From contig CAYOWC010000080.1 in the NCBI GenBank assembly GCA_964407525.1, forward strand, positions 1 through 17,423: DNA of 17,423 nucleotides. The letters are read 5' to 3'. Of the stretch, positions 5,629 through 14,150 are shown piece by piece. A program made the position numbers and the translations under genes. The stretch comes from DUZB01 sp964407525. Lineage in GTDB: Bacteria; Desulfobacterota; DSM-4660; Desulfatiglandales; Desulfatiglandaceae. The notes beneath the pieces were generated by a model. That model was not told the DNA's origin and did no database searches. It saw only the letters and a list, made by a program, of their open reading frames with translations. Within the stretch, counting starts at the first letter, position 1, and each line of letters starts with the position of its first letter.

Positions 5629-7001
5629 AAAAGTTGAAAGCGATGACGTTGATTGGATTTATTTTCTGCCTCATTTTAAGCTTCTGCTCAAGCGCAATGG
5701 CGTTTGATCTTGCTGAAGCATCAAAACCGTACAGGGGACAAACTCTATCCATGTCGCTAATGGCTGGGTATAAGGTTAATGAGGTTATTCCCCAAATTGG
5801 CAAGGAATTTACAAAGATTACAGGAATAAAACTGAAATTTGAAGCCATTCCTTACTCTGAAACTCTTGAAAAACACATGATTGCTCTTGCCACGGGAAGC
5901 AAAGCTTATGACCTGCTGAATATCGATAATCTGTGGTTTCCCCAGTACGTCGCCTACCTAAGACCACTCGATGACTACATGAAAGACCCTAAGCTGGGTG
6001 ATCCAGGCCTGGATATTGGCGATTTTGTTAAAGAGGTATTGGCGGGATATCAGTGGAAAGGAAAAACATACTCTTTTCCCGAGGGCTATTTCTTTCCAGT
6101 CCTGATTTATCGGAAAGATCTATTTGAAAAACACGGTTTGACCACACCTCCGAAGACTTACCAGGAATACTACGAGTACGCTAAAAAGCTGACTGAAAAG
6201 GAAGGTAGTAAGACTGTCGTCTACGGGACAGTTCAACATGGACAACGGACAGGAGTTGTTGATGAGATTTGCACTCCATACTGGGGTAAAGGCGGTCAAA
6301 TTTTTGACAAAAAACTCAAACCAGCATTCAACAATCAAAAGATGATTGACGTTTTGACCATCTACCAGAAACTCTATGCCGAAGGATTGGTACCACGCGG
6401 AGCCACCGACTTTGAGCTTGGTGAAGCAGCAGCCTTCTTCGCTCAAGGAAAGGCGGCTATGATGTGGAACTGGTCTATGATGGGCGCTGATTTGGAGGAC
6501 GTGGCCAAAAGTAAAGTTGTAGGCAAGGTCGGCTACGCAATGTTCCCCAAAGACAACCCCAAAGCTGTCCATTATGTTCGGGAGGCCTCGACCGGTCTGT
6601 GTATTCCCAAAACAGCTAAAAACAAAGAGGCTGCTTATCTTTTCATCCAGTGGCTGACCAGCAAATCCACGCTGCTTAAAATAGAGGCCGATTACAAGTG
6701 CGGACACCCTGCAAGGTATTCAGTAATGAATAACCCTGCTGTCAAGAATCTATTTGCCTACTTTCCCCTTCTTGAACAGGGCGGAAAAGATAATGCAGTA
6801 CGACTGGTGCCCAAAATTGTTGAATGGTCACAGGTCGATGATGTTAGCGCTGTCTATTTTCAGAAGTGTATGATTGGACAGCTTACGCCTAAAAAAGCTG
6901 TTTCTAAGGCGGCAAAAGCCGTGGAGCAAATGCTTGATGACAAAGGGTATTACTTTGAGAATAAGGATTATTCAGACCTGTTGACCGGCACGTATGAATA
7001 G
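5625..7001 (+). CDS. Periplasmic sugar-binding protein of the ABC importer
   Basis: Solute-binding protein of the type 1 (MalE/UgpB-like) family, 458 aa. The N-terminus is a Sec signal peptide: basic MKKLK, hydrophobic TLIGFIFCLILSF, and an AMA|F cleavage site near residue 26. There is no proper lipobox, so a soluble periplasmic protein is expected. Mature segments such as KFEAIPYSETLEKHMIALAT, YDLLNIDNLWFPQYV and KAAMMWNWSM are typical of CUT1 binding proteins. Ligand identity cannot be read from sequence. GGAGGAGG (5610-5617) gives a strong ribosome site 7 nt before the ATG. It follows the ATPase by 104 bp and is followed by a strong stem-loop, consistent with higher expression than the permeases. 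Confidence 0.94.
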   Translation: MKKLKAMTLIGFIFCLILSFCSSAMAFDLAEASKPYRGQTLSMSLMAGYKVNEVIPQIGKEFTKITGIKLKFEAIPYSETLEKHMIALATGSKAYDLLNIDNLWFPQYVAYLRPLDDYMKDPKLGDPGLDIGDFVKEVLAGYQWKGKTYSFPEGYFFPVLIYRKDLFEKHGLTTPPKTYQEYYEYAKKLTEKEGSKTVVYGTVQHGQRTGVVDEICTPYWGKGGQIFDKKLKPAFNNQKMIDVLTIYQKLYAEGLVPRGATDFELGEAAAFFAQGKAAMMWNWSMMGADLEDVAKSKVVGKVGYAMFPKDNPKAVHYVREASTGLCIPKTAKNKEAAYLFIQWLTSKSTLLKIEADYKCGHPARYSVMNNPAVKNLFAYFPLLEQGGKDNAVRLVPKIVEWSQVDDVSAVYFQKCMIGQLTPKKAVSKAAKAVEQMLDDKGYYFENKDYSDLLTGTYE

Positions 7002-7018
7002 ATACTGGGTAGGACCTT

Positions 7019-7049
7019 GGGAGATGTGGGTAGCGTACCCACATCTCCC
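7019..7049 (+). promoter_or_regulatory. Strong intercistronic stem-loop
   Basis: GGGAGATGTGGGTA (7019-7032) and TACCCACATCTCCC (7036-7049) form a 14-bp perfect stem with loop GCG, 17 bp after the binding-protein stop and about 50 bp before the first permease. It lacks an immediate T-run, although CTTTTATT follows about 11 nt later, so it is more likely an mRNA 3'-end stabiliser or partial attenuator than a full terminator. The same layout is known between malE and malF in enteric bacteria, where the binding protein is made in excess. Confidence 0.85.
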
Positions 7050-7098
7050 CTTACACGCACTTTTATTCATGAGTGGGGAGAGGGCATAGGTTGTAAGA

Positions 7099-7989
7099 AT
7101 GAATGCTGTAACTGAAGACAAATATTTGCCTTGGGCGTTATTGTCACCGGCGCTCATAATTATTCTTTTGATAGGTGTTTTTCCGCTCTTTTACAATTTG
7201 TTCTTGAGCATGCATTCCTGGACTTTGACTCGTCCTGAATTGGGTATGCGGTTTATCTGGTTCAAGAACTACACGTCCCTTTTTACGTCATCCTTGTTTT
7301 GGGCGGCATTTCTAAAGACGGTCATTTTTGCTGCTGTGGCCGTTGGCTTGGAGATGTGTCTGGGATTCGCTCTCGCCCTGTTATTTAACCGCGAGTTCAA
7401 GGGGAAATCCATTTTTTTTCCTCTAATTCTTATACCCATGATCACAACACCTATTGTAGTCGGTCTGATTTGGCGTTATATGTTCAATGGCGAATTCGGT
7501 CTTGTCTCATGGATATTGCAGCTAATTGGTGTCACTGAATATACACTCTTATCTAATCCGCTTACAGCCTTACCAGCCATTATTTTCGTTGATGTGTGGC
7601 ACTGGACTCCATTTGTCTTTCTTCTCTCACTGGCCAGGCTTGCTGCTTTGCCAAAATCACCATTTGAAGCAGCGAAAATCGACGGGGCTAGCACCTGGCA
7701 AACCTTTAAATGGGTTACCTTCCCGATGATGAAATCCGTTCTGTTGATTGCCTTATTGCTACGCACTATGGATGTCTTCAAACTATTTGATGAGATCTTT
7801 ATTATGACCCAAGGTGGGCCTGGGGATGCTACTGAATTGATCAGCCTTGAGATTTACAGACAGACCTTTCGATACTTCAATATGGGTAAAGGCGCAGCCC
7901 TGGCCATTGTGATGCTAATTGTTATAATCATTATCAGTAGAATTTACCTGAGGGTTTTTGAGAAGCAGGAATCCGTCACTGAAGGATAA
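7099..7989 (+). CDS. Sugar ABC transporter permease (MalF/UgpA-type)
   Basis: Inner-membrane subunit of the CUT1 importer, 296 aa. About six membrane spans are visible, beginning with ALLSPALIIILLIGVFPLFY (about 14-33) and ending with LAIVMLIVIIII (about 271-282). The EAA loop that docks on the ATPase reads EAAKIDGASTWQTFKWVTFP (196-215) in the expected place. A second conserved element is IMTQGGPGDATELISLEIYR near the C-terminus. The ATG at 7099 has only a weak ribosome site (GGAGAGGG is 16 or more nt upstream), in contrast to the binding-protein gene. The second permease starts 16 bp after the stop, so the two are co-transcribed and probably pair as a heterodimer. Confidence 0.94.
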   Translation: MNAVTEDKYLPWALLSPALIIILLIGVFPLFYNLFLSMHSWTLTRPELGMRFIWFKNYTSLFTSSLFWAAFLKTVIFAAVAVGLEMCLGFALALLFNREFKGKSIFFPLILIPMITTPIVVGLIWRYMFNGEFGLVSWILQLIGVTEYTLLSNPLTALPAIIFVDVWHWTPFVFLLSLARLAALPKSPFEAAKIDGASTWQTFKWVTFPMMKSVLLIALLLRTMDVFKLFDEIFIMTQGGPGDATELISLEIYRQTFRYFNMGKGAALAIVMLIVIIIISRIYLRVFEKQESVTEG

Positions 7990-8005
7990 AGGGAGAAACT
8001 GTTAG

Positions 8006-8836
8006 ATGGAGAGTGAACGCAGTACACTTTATTGGGTAGTATTTTATTCGGTCATTGTTGTTACGGTTATATTCTTTTTCTTCCCGGTTGTTTATTTGTT
8101 TATGACTTCCTTGAAGTCTAGACTTGATATTTATGTCATGCCTCCGAAATTTTTTTTCGTACCGACTGTACAGGCATGGATAGATGCCTTTACCAAGAAA
8201 CCGCTATTTCATTATTTTTTTAACAGCATAATAGTTTCCTTTGGCAGCACGGTTGTTTCCCTTGTTTTCGGTACCTTGGCTGCCTACGCTTTAGCCCGGT
8301 TTAAAATCAAGGGATCCAAGGATATCTCCTTTTTTATCCTTTCTATGAGGATGTTTCCGCCGATTGCCGCAGCCATACCAATCTTTCTCTGGATGTCAAA
8401 ATTTAATCTGCTTGACACACGGTTTGGACTAATATGCGCTTATACAGTATTTAACTTAGCCTTCGTTGTCTGGATGATGCGGGAATTTATAATGGCCATA
8501 CCAGAGGAATTAGAGGAGGCGGCTATGGTTGACGGATTGACCCGGATGCAAGCCTTTCGCAAGATCCTCCTGCCTCTCCTTAAACCCAGCCTGGTAGCCG
8601 TAGCCATATTCTGCATAATCTTTTCATGGAGCGAATTCTTGTTTGCATTCCTCTTGACGCAGACTGAAGCGAAGACGATGCCAGTTGTCATCTGCGAGTT
8701 TATAACCTGGCGTGAAGTTACTTGGGAGCAGGTCAGCGCTGCAGGGAGTGCTCTTATTTTCCCTGTTTTGGCATTTAGCTTTTTCGTCCAAAAATACTTG
8801 GTTCGCGGATTGAGTTTCGGTGCTGTTAAGGAATAG
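8006..8836 (+). CDS. Sugar ABC transporter permease (MalG/UgpE-type)
   Basis: Second inner-membrane subunit, 276 aa, usual for the MalG/UgpE group. Six predicted spans run from YWVVFYSVIVVTVIFFFFPV (about 9-28) to the C-terminal LIFPVLAFSFFVQKYLV. The EAA loop is EELEEAAMVDGLTRMQAFRK (168-187) followed by ILLPLLKPSL. The C-terminal KYLVRGLSFGAVKE matches the family's usual ending (RGLTxGAVKG). GGGAGAAA precedes the ATG. It is the last transporter gene; a 263-bp gap with its own promoter candidate separates it from the kinase. Confidence 0.94.
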   Translation: MESERSTLYWVVFYSVIVVTVIFFFFPVVYLFMTSLKSRLDIYVMPPKFFFVPTVQAWIDAFTKKPLFHYFFNSIIVSFGSTVVSLVFGTLAAYALARFKIKGSKDISFFILSMRMFPPIAAAIPIFLWMSKFNLLDTRFGLICAYTVFNLAFVVWMMREFIMAIPEELEEAAMVDGLTRMQAFRKILLPLLKPSLVAVAIFCIIFSWSEFLFAFLLTQTEAKTMPVVICEFITWREVTWEQVSAAGSALIFPVLAFSFFVQKYLVRGLSFGAVKE

Positions 8837-9023
8837 GACTGATTATCATTTTTGTTCCTATTAACGGCTGAAAAGCAAAGGTGTCCGTCTATATAAATCA
8901 CCCTTTGATCTTGTTGCGGCACGGTTTTGGGAATTTTAATGGGCTTCTGCTGAGCTGCAGACTATTTTTCTTAGGGCTAAGTGCCGGCAAGTAACTTCTG
9001 AGTTTGTCATTTGCCTTAGTGTG

Positions 9024-9052
9024 TTGCTTCAGAGGGCTTGGTTCGATATAAA
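9024..9052 (+). promoter_or_regulatory. Candidate internal promoter before the kinase
   Basis: TTGCTT (9024-9029), a 17-bp spacer and TATAAA (9047-9052) form a plausible sigma-70 promoter. The predicted start would be near 9059, giving a leader of about 40 nt to the kinase ATG. It lies in a 263-bp gap after the permease gene where no terminator is evident. This would let the kinase and aldolases be expressed apart from the transporter. Confidence 0.45.
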
Positions 9053-9099
9053 GTGGGCAAGCGTATACCAATCCTGTTTTGATAATTGAGGGGGCTTTT

Positions 9100-10641
9100 A
9101 TGTCCAATTATCTTGTTGGGTGTGATGTTGGAACTGGTGGAACGAAAGCGGCAGTCATTGATGATGAGGGGCATCTATTAGGCAGTCATTTCATTGAATA
9201 TCCCCTGGAGACTCCACGACCCGGCTGGGCCGAACACGACCCTGACCTCTATTGGTCTGCAGTTTCAGAAACGATTCGACAATCCATTATTCAGGCACGA
9301 ATCAGCAATAAAGATATTCGTGGCGTTAGTATCAGTGCGCTGTCACCAGCGTGTATATTGGTTGACAAAAATCTCAAACCTCTTCAAAAGGCTCACATAT
9401 GGATGGACCGAAGGGCTACGGCGCAATGTAAATGGCTAAAGGAAAACATCGGGGAGGACAGGATTTTTGAATTGTCTGGAAATCCAACGGATCCATATTA
9501 TGCTGTAGCGAAATTGATGTGGGAAAGAGATAATCGCCCAGAATTATATAAAAATGCATACAAAATCCAGACAGCAGCCTGCTATCCCCGCATGAAGCTG
9601 ACAGGCAAGGCAGTTATTGATTATTCTAATGCAAGCCTAATGGGGATATGCTTTGATATTCGAAAGAAGCAGTGGAACGAAAAAATGGCGGAGGAAATTG
9701 GAATAGATATTGAAAAACTCCCTGAAATCTATCCCTGTCAAGAAGTAATTGGTGAAGTAACCCGTGAAGCCAGTGAACAGACCGGCTTGGCCGCGGGAAC
9801 CCCGGTAGTGGCCGGTACTGTAGATTGTAACGCGGCATGGCTCGCTATGGGTATGGTTGAAGATGGAGACAACTCCGTAGTAATGGGGACAGCCGGGGTT
9901 CTGGGTGTCTGTCACAAAAAACCCGAATTTACCAGGAATATGATTACGATCATTCATACTTCAAATTGTGAAGAAGTTTATACGACATTAATGGCGTTGG
10001 TTTCATGCGGTGCGCTTATCCGATATTTTCGAGACAATTTCGGCCGAATCGAAATGGACGTAGCATCAAAGCTCAATATTAATGAATATGACCTGTTGAA
10101 TCTTGAAGCGGAAAAAGCGCCACCTGGCTCTGACGGCCTCATCGTGCTGCCATATTTCATGGGAGAACGGACTCCGATTTGGGACCCATTGGCAAGAGGA
10201 GTCATGTTTGGGCTTTCCTTATCTCACACGCGCGGCCACATTCTCAGGGCACTGATGGAGGGTGCTGGATATGGCATGCTTCAGAATCTTGAGCTGATTA
10301 GGGCAAGCGGGCTCCATATTAAACCGATCCTCACAATGGGTGAGGGTGGAGCGCATAGCCGTCTATGGCGTCAAATTGTTTGCGACATCTTGAATGTGAA
10401 AGGCGCCTACATGTCGGAATGTCCTGGGGCGCCCCTTGGCAATGCTATAAATGCAGGTGTTGGGGTTGGCGTTTTTAAAGATTATAATGTGGCGAAAGAA
10501 TGGGTCGCCTTTACTGATTATGTTGAGCCCAACAGGAAATTGCACGATTACTATATGAAATTGTATAAGGTATATCTCGATCTGTATCCTTCCTTGAAGA
10601 AAAGCTTTGAAGACCTGGCAATGGCAACCGGGTATGTATAA
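9100..10641 (+). CDS. FGGY-family carbohydrate kinase (XylB-like)
   Basis: Cytoplasmic ATP-dependent kinase of the FGGY family, 513 aa, the usual length. The N-terminal ATPase loop is GCDVGTGGTKAAVID (7-21). The catalytic Asp is Asp242 in VAGTVDCNAAWLA. The second-domain motifs are GERTPIWDPLARGVMFGLSL and the adenosine-binding LTMGEGGAHSRLWRQIVCDI. Overall it is closest in style to xylulokinase-like enzymes, not to E. coli LsrK or RhaB, so the sugar is unknown; a keto-sugar is likely given the aldolases downstream. The start is set at ATG 9100, preceded by GAGGGGG (9088-9094). A TTG seven codons upstream is less likely. It is 287 bp before the LsrF-like gene. Confidence 0.92.
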   Translation: MSNYLVGCDVGTGGTKAAVIDDEGHLLGSHFIEYPLETPRPGWAEHDPDLYWSAVSETIRQSIIQARISNKDIRGVSISALSPACILVDKNLKPLQKAHIWMDRRATAQCKWLKENIGEDRIFELSGNPTDPYYAVAKLMWERDNRPELYKNAYKIQTAACYPRMKLTGKAVIDYSNASLMGICFDIRKKQWNEKMAEEIGIDIEKLPEIYPCQEVIGEVTREASEQTGLAAGTPVVAGTVDCNAAWLAMGMVEDGDNSVVMGTAGVLGVCHKKPEFTRNMITIIHTSNCEEVYTTLMALVSCGALIRYFRDNFGRIEMDVASKLNINEYDLLNLEAEKAPPGSDGLIVLPYFMGERTPIWDPLARGVMFGLSLSHTRGHILRALMEGAGYGMLQNLELIRASGLHIKPILTMGEGGAHSRLWRQIVCDILNVKGAYMSECPGAPLGNAINAGVGVGVFKDYNVAKEWVAFTDYVEPNRKLHDYYMKLYKVYLDLYPSLKKSFEDLAMATGYV

Positions 10642-10928
10642 ATTGTGGGGTCGTGAAATTTCGGGACAAACTGATTATTGATTTTGGAGTCTTGGAGCTC
10701 TCCTTTATCAGACGGTTCTATGGATGGGATAAATAGAATTATTCGGTAAGCCAAAAGGTAGTTTGTACTTTCTTGAGATAAAATCCCACCGATTAACTTC
10801 AAAATGCGAGCCCGGAAGGTTATGGCGGAAGTCTTTTATTGGCTTTTCTGAGAAAGTGTAAACTGAGCAGTGAAATATGTCACAACCTAAACCGGATTTG
10901 TTTTTGATGAACGAAAGGAGATAAATAA
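10642..10928. other. Spacer between kinase and LsrF-like gene
   Basis: A 287-bp gap with no credible gene. I see no clear terminator after the kinase and no well-spaced promoter. The ribosome site GAAAGGAG precedes the ATG at 10929. The length is unusual for genes expected to share one operon, so an undetected promoter or small RNA is possible. Confidence 0.4.
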
Positions 10929-11816
10929 ATGCCAGATATGGACGAACTGAAAGAGGGGAAAAAGTATTATACAGATCACCCTCAGAAGACTGAAGGTTTC
11001 TTTCTTAAGGGTTCAAATTCTCTCGATTGGGGGATGAAGAATAGACTTGCCCGCATCTTCAACCCTGAAAGCGGCCGCACAGTCATGCTAGCCATAGATC
11101 ATGGCTATTTTCAGGGGCCAACAACCGGCTTGGAGCGGATTGATATCAATATTCTCCCGCTTGTTCCGTACGCGGACACACTCATGCTGACAAGGGGTAT
11201 CCTCAGGAGTATTGTCCCCCCATCATCAACACAATCTATTGTGCTGCGGGTTTCAGGGGGTACCAGCATACTCAAAGAGCTTTCAAATGAAGAGATCGCT
11301 GTGGATATTGAGGAGTCTATACGCCTCAATGTATGTGCTATGGCGGTCCAGGTTTTTATCGGCGGCGAGTATGAAAAGCAATCGATTATGAACATGACTC
11401 ACATGGTAGATTTGGGAACGCGCTATGGCATTCCAACGCTGGCAGTGACCGCAGTGGGTACGGATATGGCGCGCGATGCCCGATATTTCAGGCTTGCCAC
11501 AAGAATATGCGCTGAACTTGGGGCGCAGTACATTAAGACATACTATATTGAGGAAGGCTTTGAGACCGTTACTTCTTCCTGTCCTGTCCCGATTGTCATG
11601 GCTGGGGGAAAGAAGATCCCTGAACTGGATGCCTTGAAAATGGCCTATAACGCAATACAACAGGGTGCAAGTGGAGTTGATATGGGCCGGAATATCTTTC
11701 AGTCCGAGTCCCCCGTTAATATGATCCAGGCCGTTAGGGCCGTTGTACACAAGAATGAATCGCCGGAAAAGGCTTTTGATCTTTATAATACCTTGAAAAA
11801 TCAAGATCGTGCATGA
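10929..11816 (+). CDS. LsrF-like class I aldolase/thiolase
   Basis: 295 aa (E. coli LsrF is 291). From memory it matches LsrF along its whole length, including the N-terminal pattern D-L-K-x-G-K-x-x-T-D-x-PQK, DHGYFQGPTTGLERIDIN (57-74), TRGILRS, GASGVDMGRNIFQS and the C-terminal NE-x4-A-x-x-LY ending. Lys203 in YIKTYY is at the same position as the catalytic lysine of LsrF, and Asp57 is present. LsrF, with a DhnA/FbaB-type TIM barrel, transfers the acetyl group of 3-hydroxy-2,4-pentanedione 5-phosphate to CoA in autoinducer-2 breakdown. None of the other lsr genes (lsrACDB, lsrG) is here; the transporter is a different class. It may act on a related phosphorylated diketone or as a ketose-phosphate aldolase. 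A gene symbol is withheld because the context differs. Confidence 0.88.
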   Translation: MPDMDELKEGKKYYTDHPQKTEGFFLKGSNSLDWGMKNRLARIFNPESGRTVMLAIDHGYFQGPTTGLERIDINILPLVPYADTLMLTRGILRSIVPPSSTQSIVLRVSGGTSILKELSNEEIAVDIEESIRLNVCAMAVQVFIGGEYEKQSIMNMTHMVDLGTRYGIPTLAVTAVGTDMARDARYFRLATRICAELGAQYIKTYYIEEGFETVTSSCPVPIVMAGGKKIPELDALKMAYNAIQQGASGVDMGRNIFQSESPVNMIQAVRAVVHKNESPEKAFDLYNTLKNQDRA

Positions 11817-11944
11817 AAAATTGGGAAACAACAAACCAAAGATCAATGACGATAGAAATGAACTGTAGGGTTTGAGCAGACTGAACAATTGCCTGATTCT
11901 CAGTGGAGGGATTGTTCAGGTCTAAGAAGAGAGGAGAGAGGCCG

Positions 11945-14053
11945 TTGGAAAATGTCTTTAACGAAAATGCTGCCAAAGATTTTGTCGAACGCTATCCCGA
12001 TATTCCCTATGAATTTGCACTTCGGGTTTACACTTCGCGTCTGTTTGGCAGCGAGCCTGATTTGGTGCTTCACGGTGGGGGAAATACCTCAGTAAAATTG
12101 AAGACCAAAAATATCGTCGGTGAAGAAGAGGAAGTCCTTTATATTAAGGGGAGCGGTGTCGACCTGGCATCCATTGAACCGGAAGGATTTGCAGCAGTGG
12201 ATCTGACTTTTCTCCGAAAACTCCGGAAGGTTGAGACCCTCTCTGACAAAGAGATGGAAACCCAGATGCAGATTCATCGGCTTGGATTGTCCGGGGTGAA
12301 TCCCTCTGTGGAATCACTTCTCCACGCCTTTCTGCCGCATAAGTATGTTGACCATACACACGCCGATAAGGTGCTTGTTCTGACCAATCAGAGGCACGGA
12401 GAAGATATAATCAAAAAGGCACTCGGGTCGAAGGTTGCTGTCCTGCCTTATACCATGTCCGGTCTCCCTCTGGCAAAAGCGGTGGTTTCCCAATATGAAA
12501 AAGATACAAGAATAGAGGCCCTTGTCATCCTAAATCATGGAATTTTTTCCTTTGGCGAGGATGCGGAAACTTCCTACGCGCGGATGATCAAATATGTGAA
12601 TAGGGCAGAGGCATTTGTTCAGGAAGGGATTAGGGGCAAAATTTTAATGACCCCTCGTGTTGATATTGCGCCCTGCGGGGAGATTTCTGTATCGGTCGCC
12701 AGGGTTGCACAATCAGTGCGCGGTGCATGTGCCCATCGGGCCAATGATGGAAGTTTACGCCGATTTTATGTTGCGAGCCGGAATACATCCGATTTGGTGA
12801 AGACATCCCTTTCTGAAGAGGCTCGGGGATTGTGCGGTTCCGGTGTCCTTACCCCAGACCATGTAATTCGCACGAAAAACAGGATGGTACATATTGACCA
12901 CATACCTGAAAAGGACGATGATCTCAAAGAGATAATAACCCGGGAGATAGAAGTCTTCAAACAGGCGTATCACGACTATTTTCATTGCCAGGTAAGAGAG
13001 AAGGGGGTTGATCGGGAAGAACTTGATCCTTATCCTCGCGTCTTTCTTGTTGCAGGCCTGGGTCTGCTCGCACTTGGGTTTACGCGAAAGGATGCCCGGA
13101 TTGCCGCTGATATTGCCGGGCACGCCATTCGTGCCAAACTCCAGGCTGATGCGATGGGTGAATACGTCCCTCTCCTGGATTCCCATGTTTTTGATATGGA
13201 ATACTGGAGTCTCCAGCAAAAAAAGCTGGGCAAAACCTCTCTGTCTATGCTCCAGGGGCAGATCGCCTTTATAACGGGTGGCGCAGGCGCAATAGGGTTT
13301 GGCATCGCGGATCGTCTGATTGCGGCCGGTGCCGTGGTCGTACTATCTGATATTGACCAATCGCGTCTTGAAAAGGTTCGTTCTATTCTGGCAAATAGAT
13401 ACGGAGAGGCCAAGGTGGAGACCATCATTTCCGATGTTACAGACTATCAATCGATAGCGGGGGCATTTGATGAAATCAGCGTTAGGCTTGGTGGAATCGA
13501 TATCGTTGTTCCGAATGCGGGGATAGCCTATGTGGCTAAGATTGAAGCACTGGAACAGCAAAATTTTGAACAGGCCATTGCAGTCAACCTTATGGGCACT
13601 TTCAATGTTATCAAGGCCTCTATCCCAGTTTTCAAGAGGCAGGGAACGGGGGGTAATGTTGTGGCTATCAGTTCAAAAAATGTCTTTGATCCGGGCGCGG
13701 CCTTTGGGGCCTATAGTGCTTCAAAGGCAGGCGCCCACCAGATTTCCAAGATCGCTGCCTTAGAAATGGCAGAACTGGGGGTCAGGGTGAATATGATCAA
13801 TCCTGATGCTGTCTTCGGGGATGAAGAAATATCTTCCAAACTGTGGGATCTTGTTGGGCCTGACAGAATGAAAGCCCGGGGTCTCGGCTACGAAGGATTG
13901 AAAGATTATTATCGCAACAGAAACTTACTGAAAACGGGTGTTTTATCAGAACACGTCGGTAATGCCGTTGTTTTCTTTGCCAGTGATCAGGCCCCAATTA
14001 CCGGGGCAACACTTCCCGTGGATGGAGGAATTCCGGCAGCCTTTCCCCGATGA
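11945..14053 (+). CDS. Class II aldolase/short-chain dehydrogenase fusion (RhaD-like)
   Basis: 702 aa, two domains. Residues about 1-420 are a class II (zinc) aldolase/adducin domain: HGGGNTSVK, Glu123 (candidate base, PSVES), and zinc ligands His137 and His139 in DHTHAD and His198 in LNHGIFSFG. Residues about 437-702 are a short-chain dehydrogenase: NAD loop TGGAGAIGFG from Thr444, Asn524 in PNAGIAY, and catalytic Ser576/577, Tyr590 and Lys594 (YSASK). The fusion matches the bifunctional rhamnulose-1-phosphate aldolase/lactaldehyde dehydrogenase type: it splits a ketose 1-phosphate to DHAP plus an aldehyde and then oxidises the aldehyde. No rhamnose isomerase is nearby, so the substrate is open. 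The start is chosen as TTG 11945 because GAGGAG lies at 11931-11936; a GTG at 11903 would add 14 unconserved residues. Confidence 0.9.
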   Translation: MENVFNENAAKDFVERYPDIPYEFALRVYTSRLFGSEPDLVLHGGGNTSVKLKTKNIVGEEEEVLYIKGSGVDLASIEPEGFAAVDLTFLRKLRKVETLSDKEMETQMQIHRLGLSGVNPSVESLLHAFLPHKYVDHTHADKVLVLTNQRHGEDIIKKALGSKVAVLPYTMSGLPLAKAVVSQYEKDTRIEALVILNHGIFSFGEDAETSYARMIKYVNRAEAFVQEGIRGKILMTPRVDIAPCGEISVSVARVAQSVRGACAHRANDGSLRRFYVASRNTSDLVKTSLSEEARGLCGSGVLTPDHVIRTKNRMVHIDHIPEKDDDLKEIITREIEVFKQAYHDYFHCQVREKGVDREELDPYPRVFLVAGLGLLALGFTRKDARIAADIAGHAIRAKLQADAMGEYVPLLDSHVFDMEYWSLQQKKLGKTSLSMLQGQIAFITGGAGAIGFGIADRLIAAGAVVVLSDIDQSRLEKVRSILANRYGEAKVETIISDVTDYQSIAGAFDEISVRLGGIDIVVPNAGIAYVAKIEALEQQNFEQAIAVNLMGTFNVIKASIPVFKRQGTGGNVVAISSKNVFDPGAAFGAYSASKAGAHQISKIAALEMAELGVRVNMINPDAVFGDEEISSKLWDLVGPDRMKARGLGYEGLKDYYRNRNLLKTGVLSEHVGNAVVFFASDQAPITGATLPVDGGIPAAFPR

Positions 14054-14150
14054 CCATTTATGATCTTTAATAATTGTGCAAGGAAATTCCTGAGTTTTTC
14101 CGAGTCTCTTATCCCTGCTATTATTTGAGACCGTCATAAGGGGTGATAAA

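Noticed and set aside
6120..6707. 195-codon open frame antisense to the binding-protein gene
   Set aside because: It lies wholly inside a well-supported gene on the other strand and has no family features.
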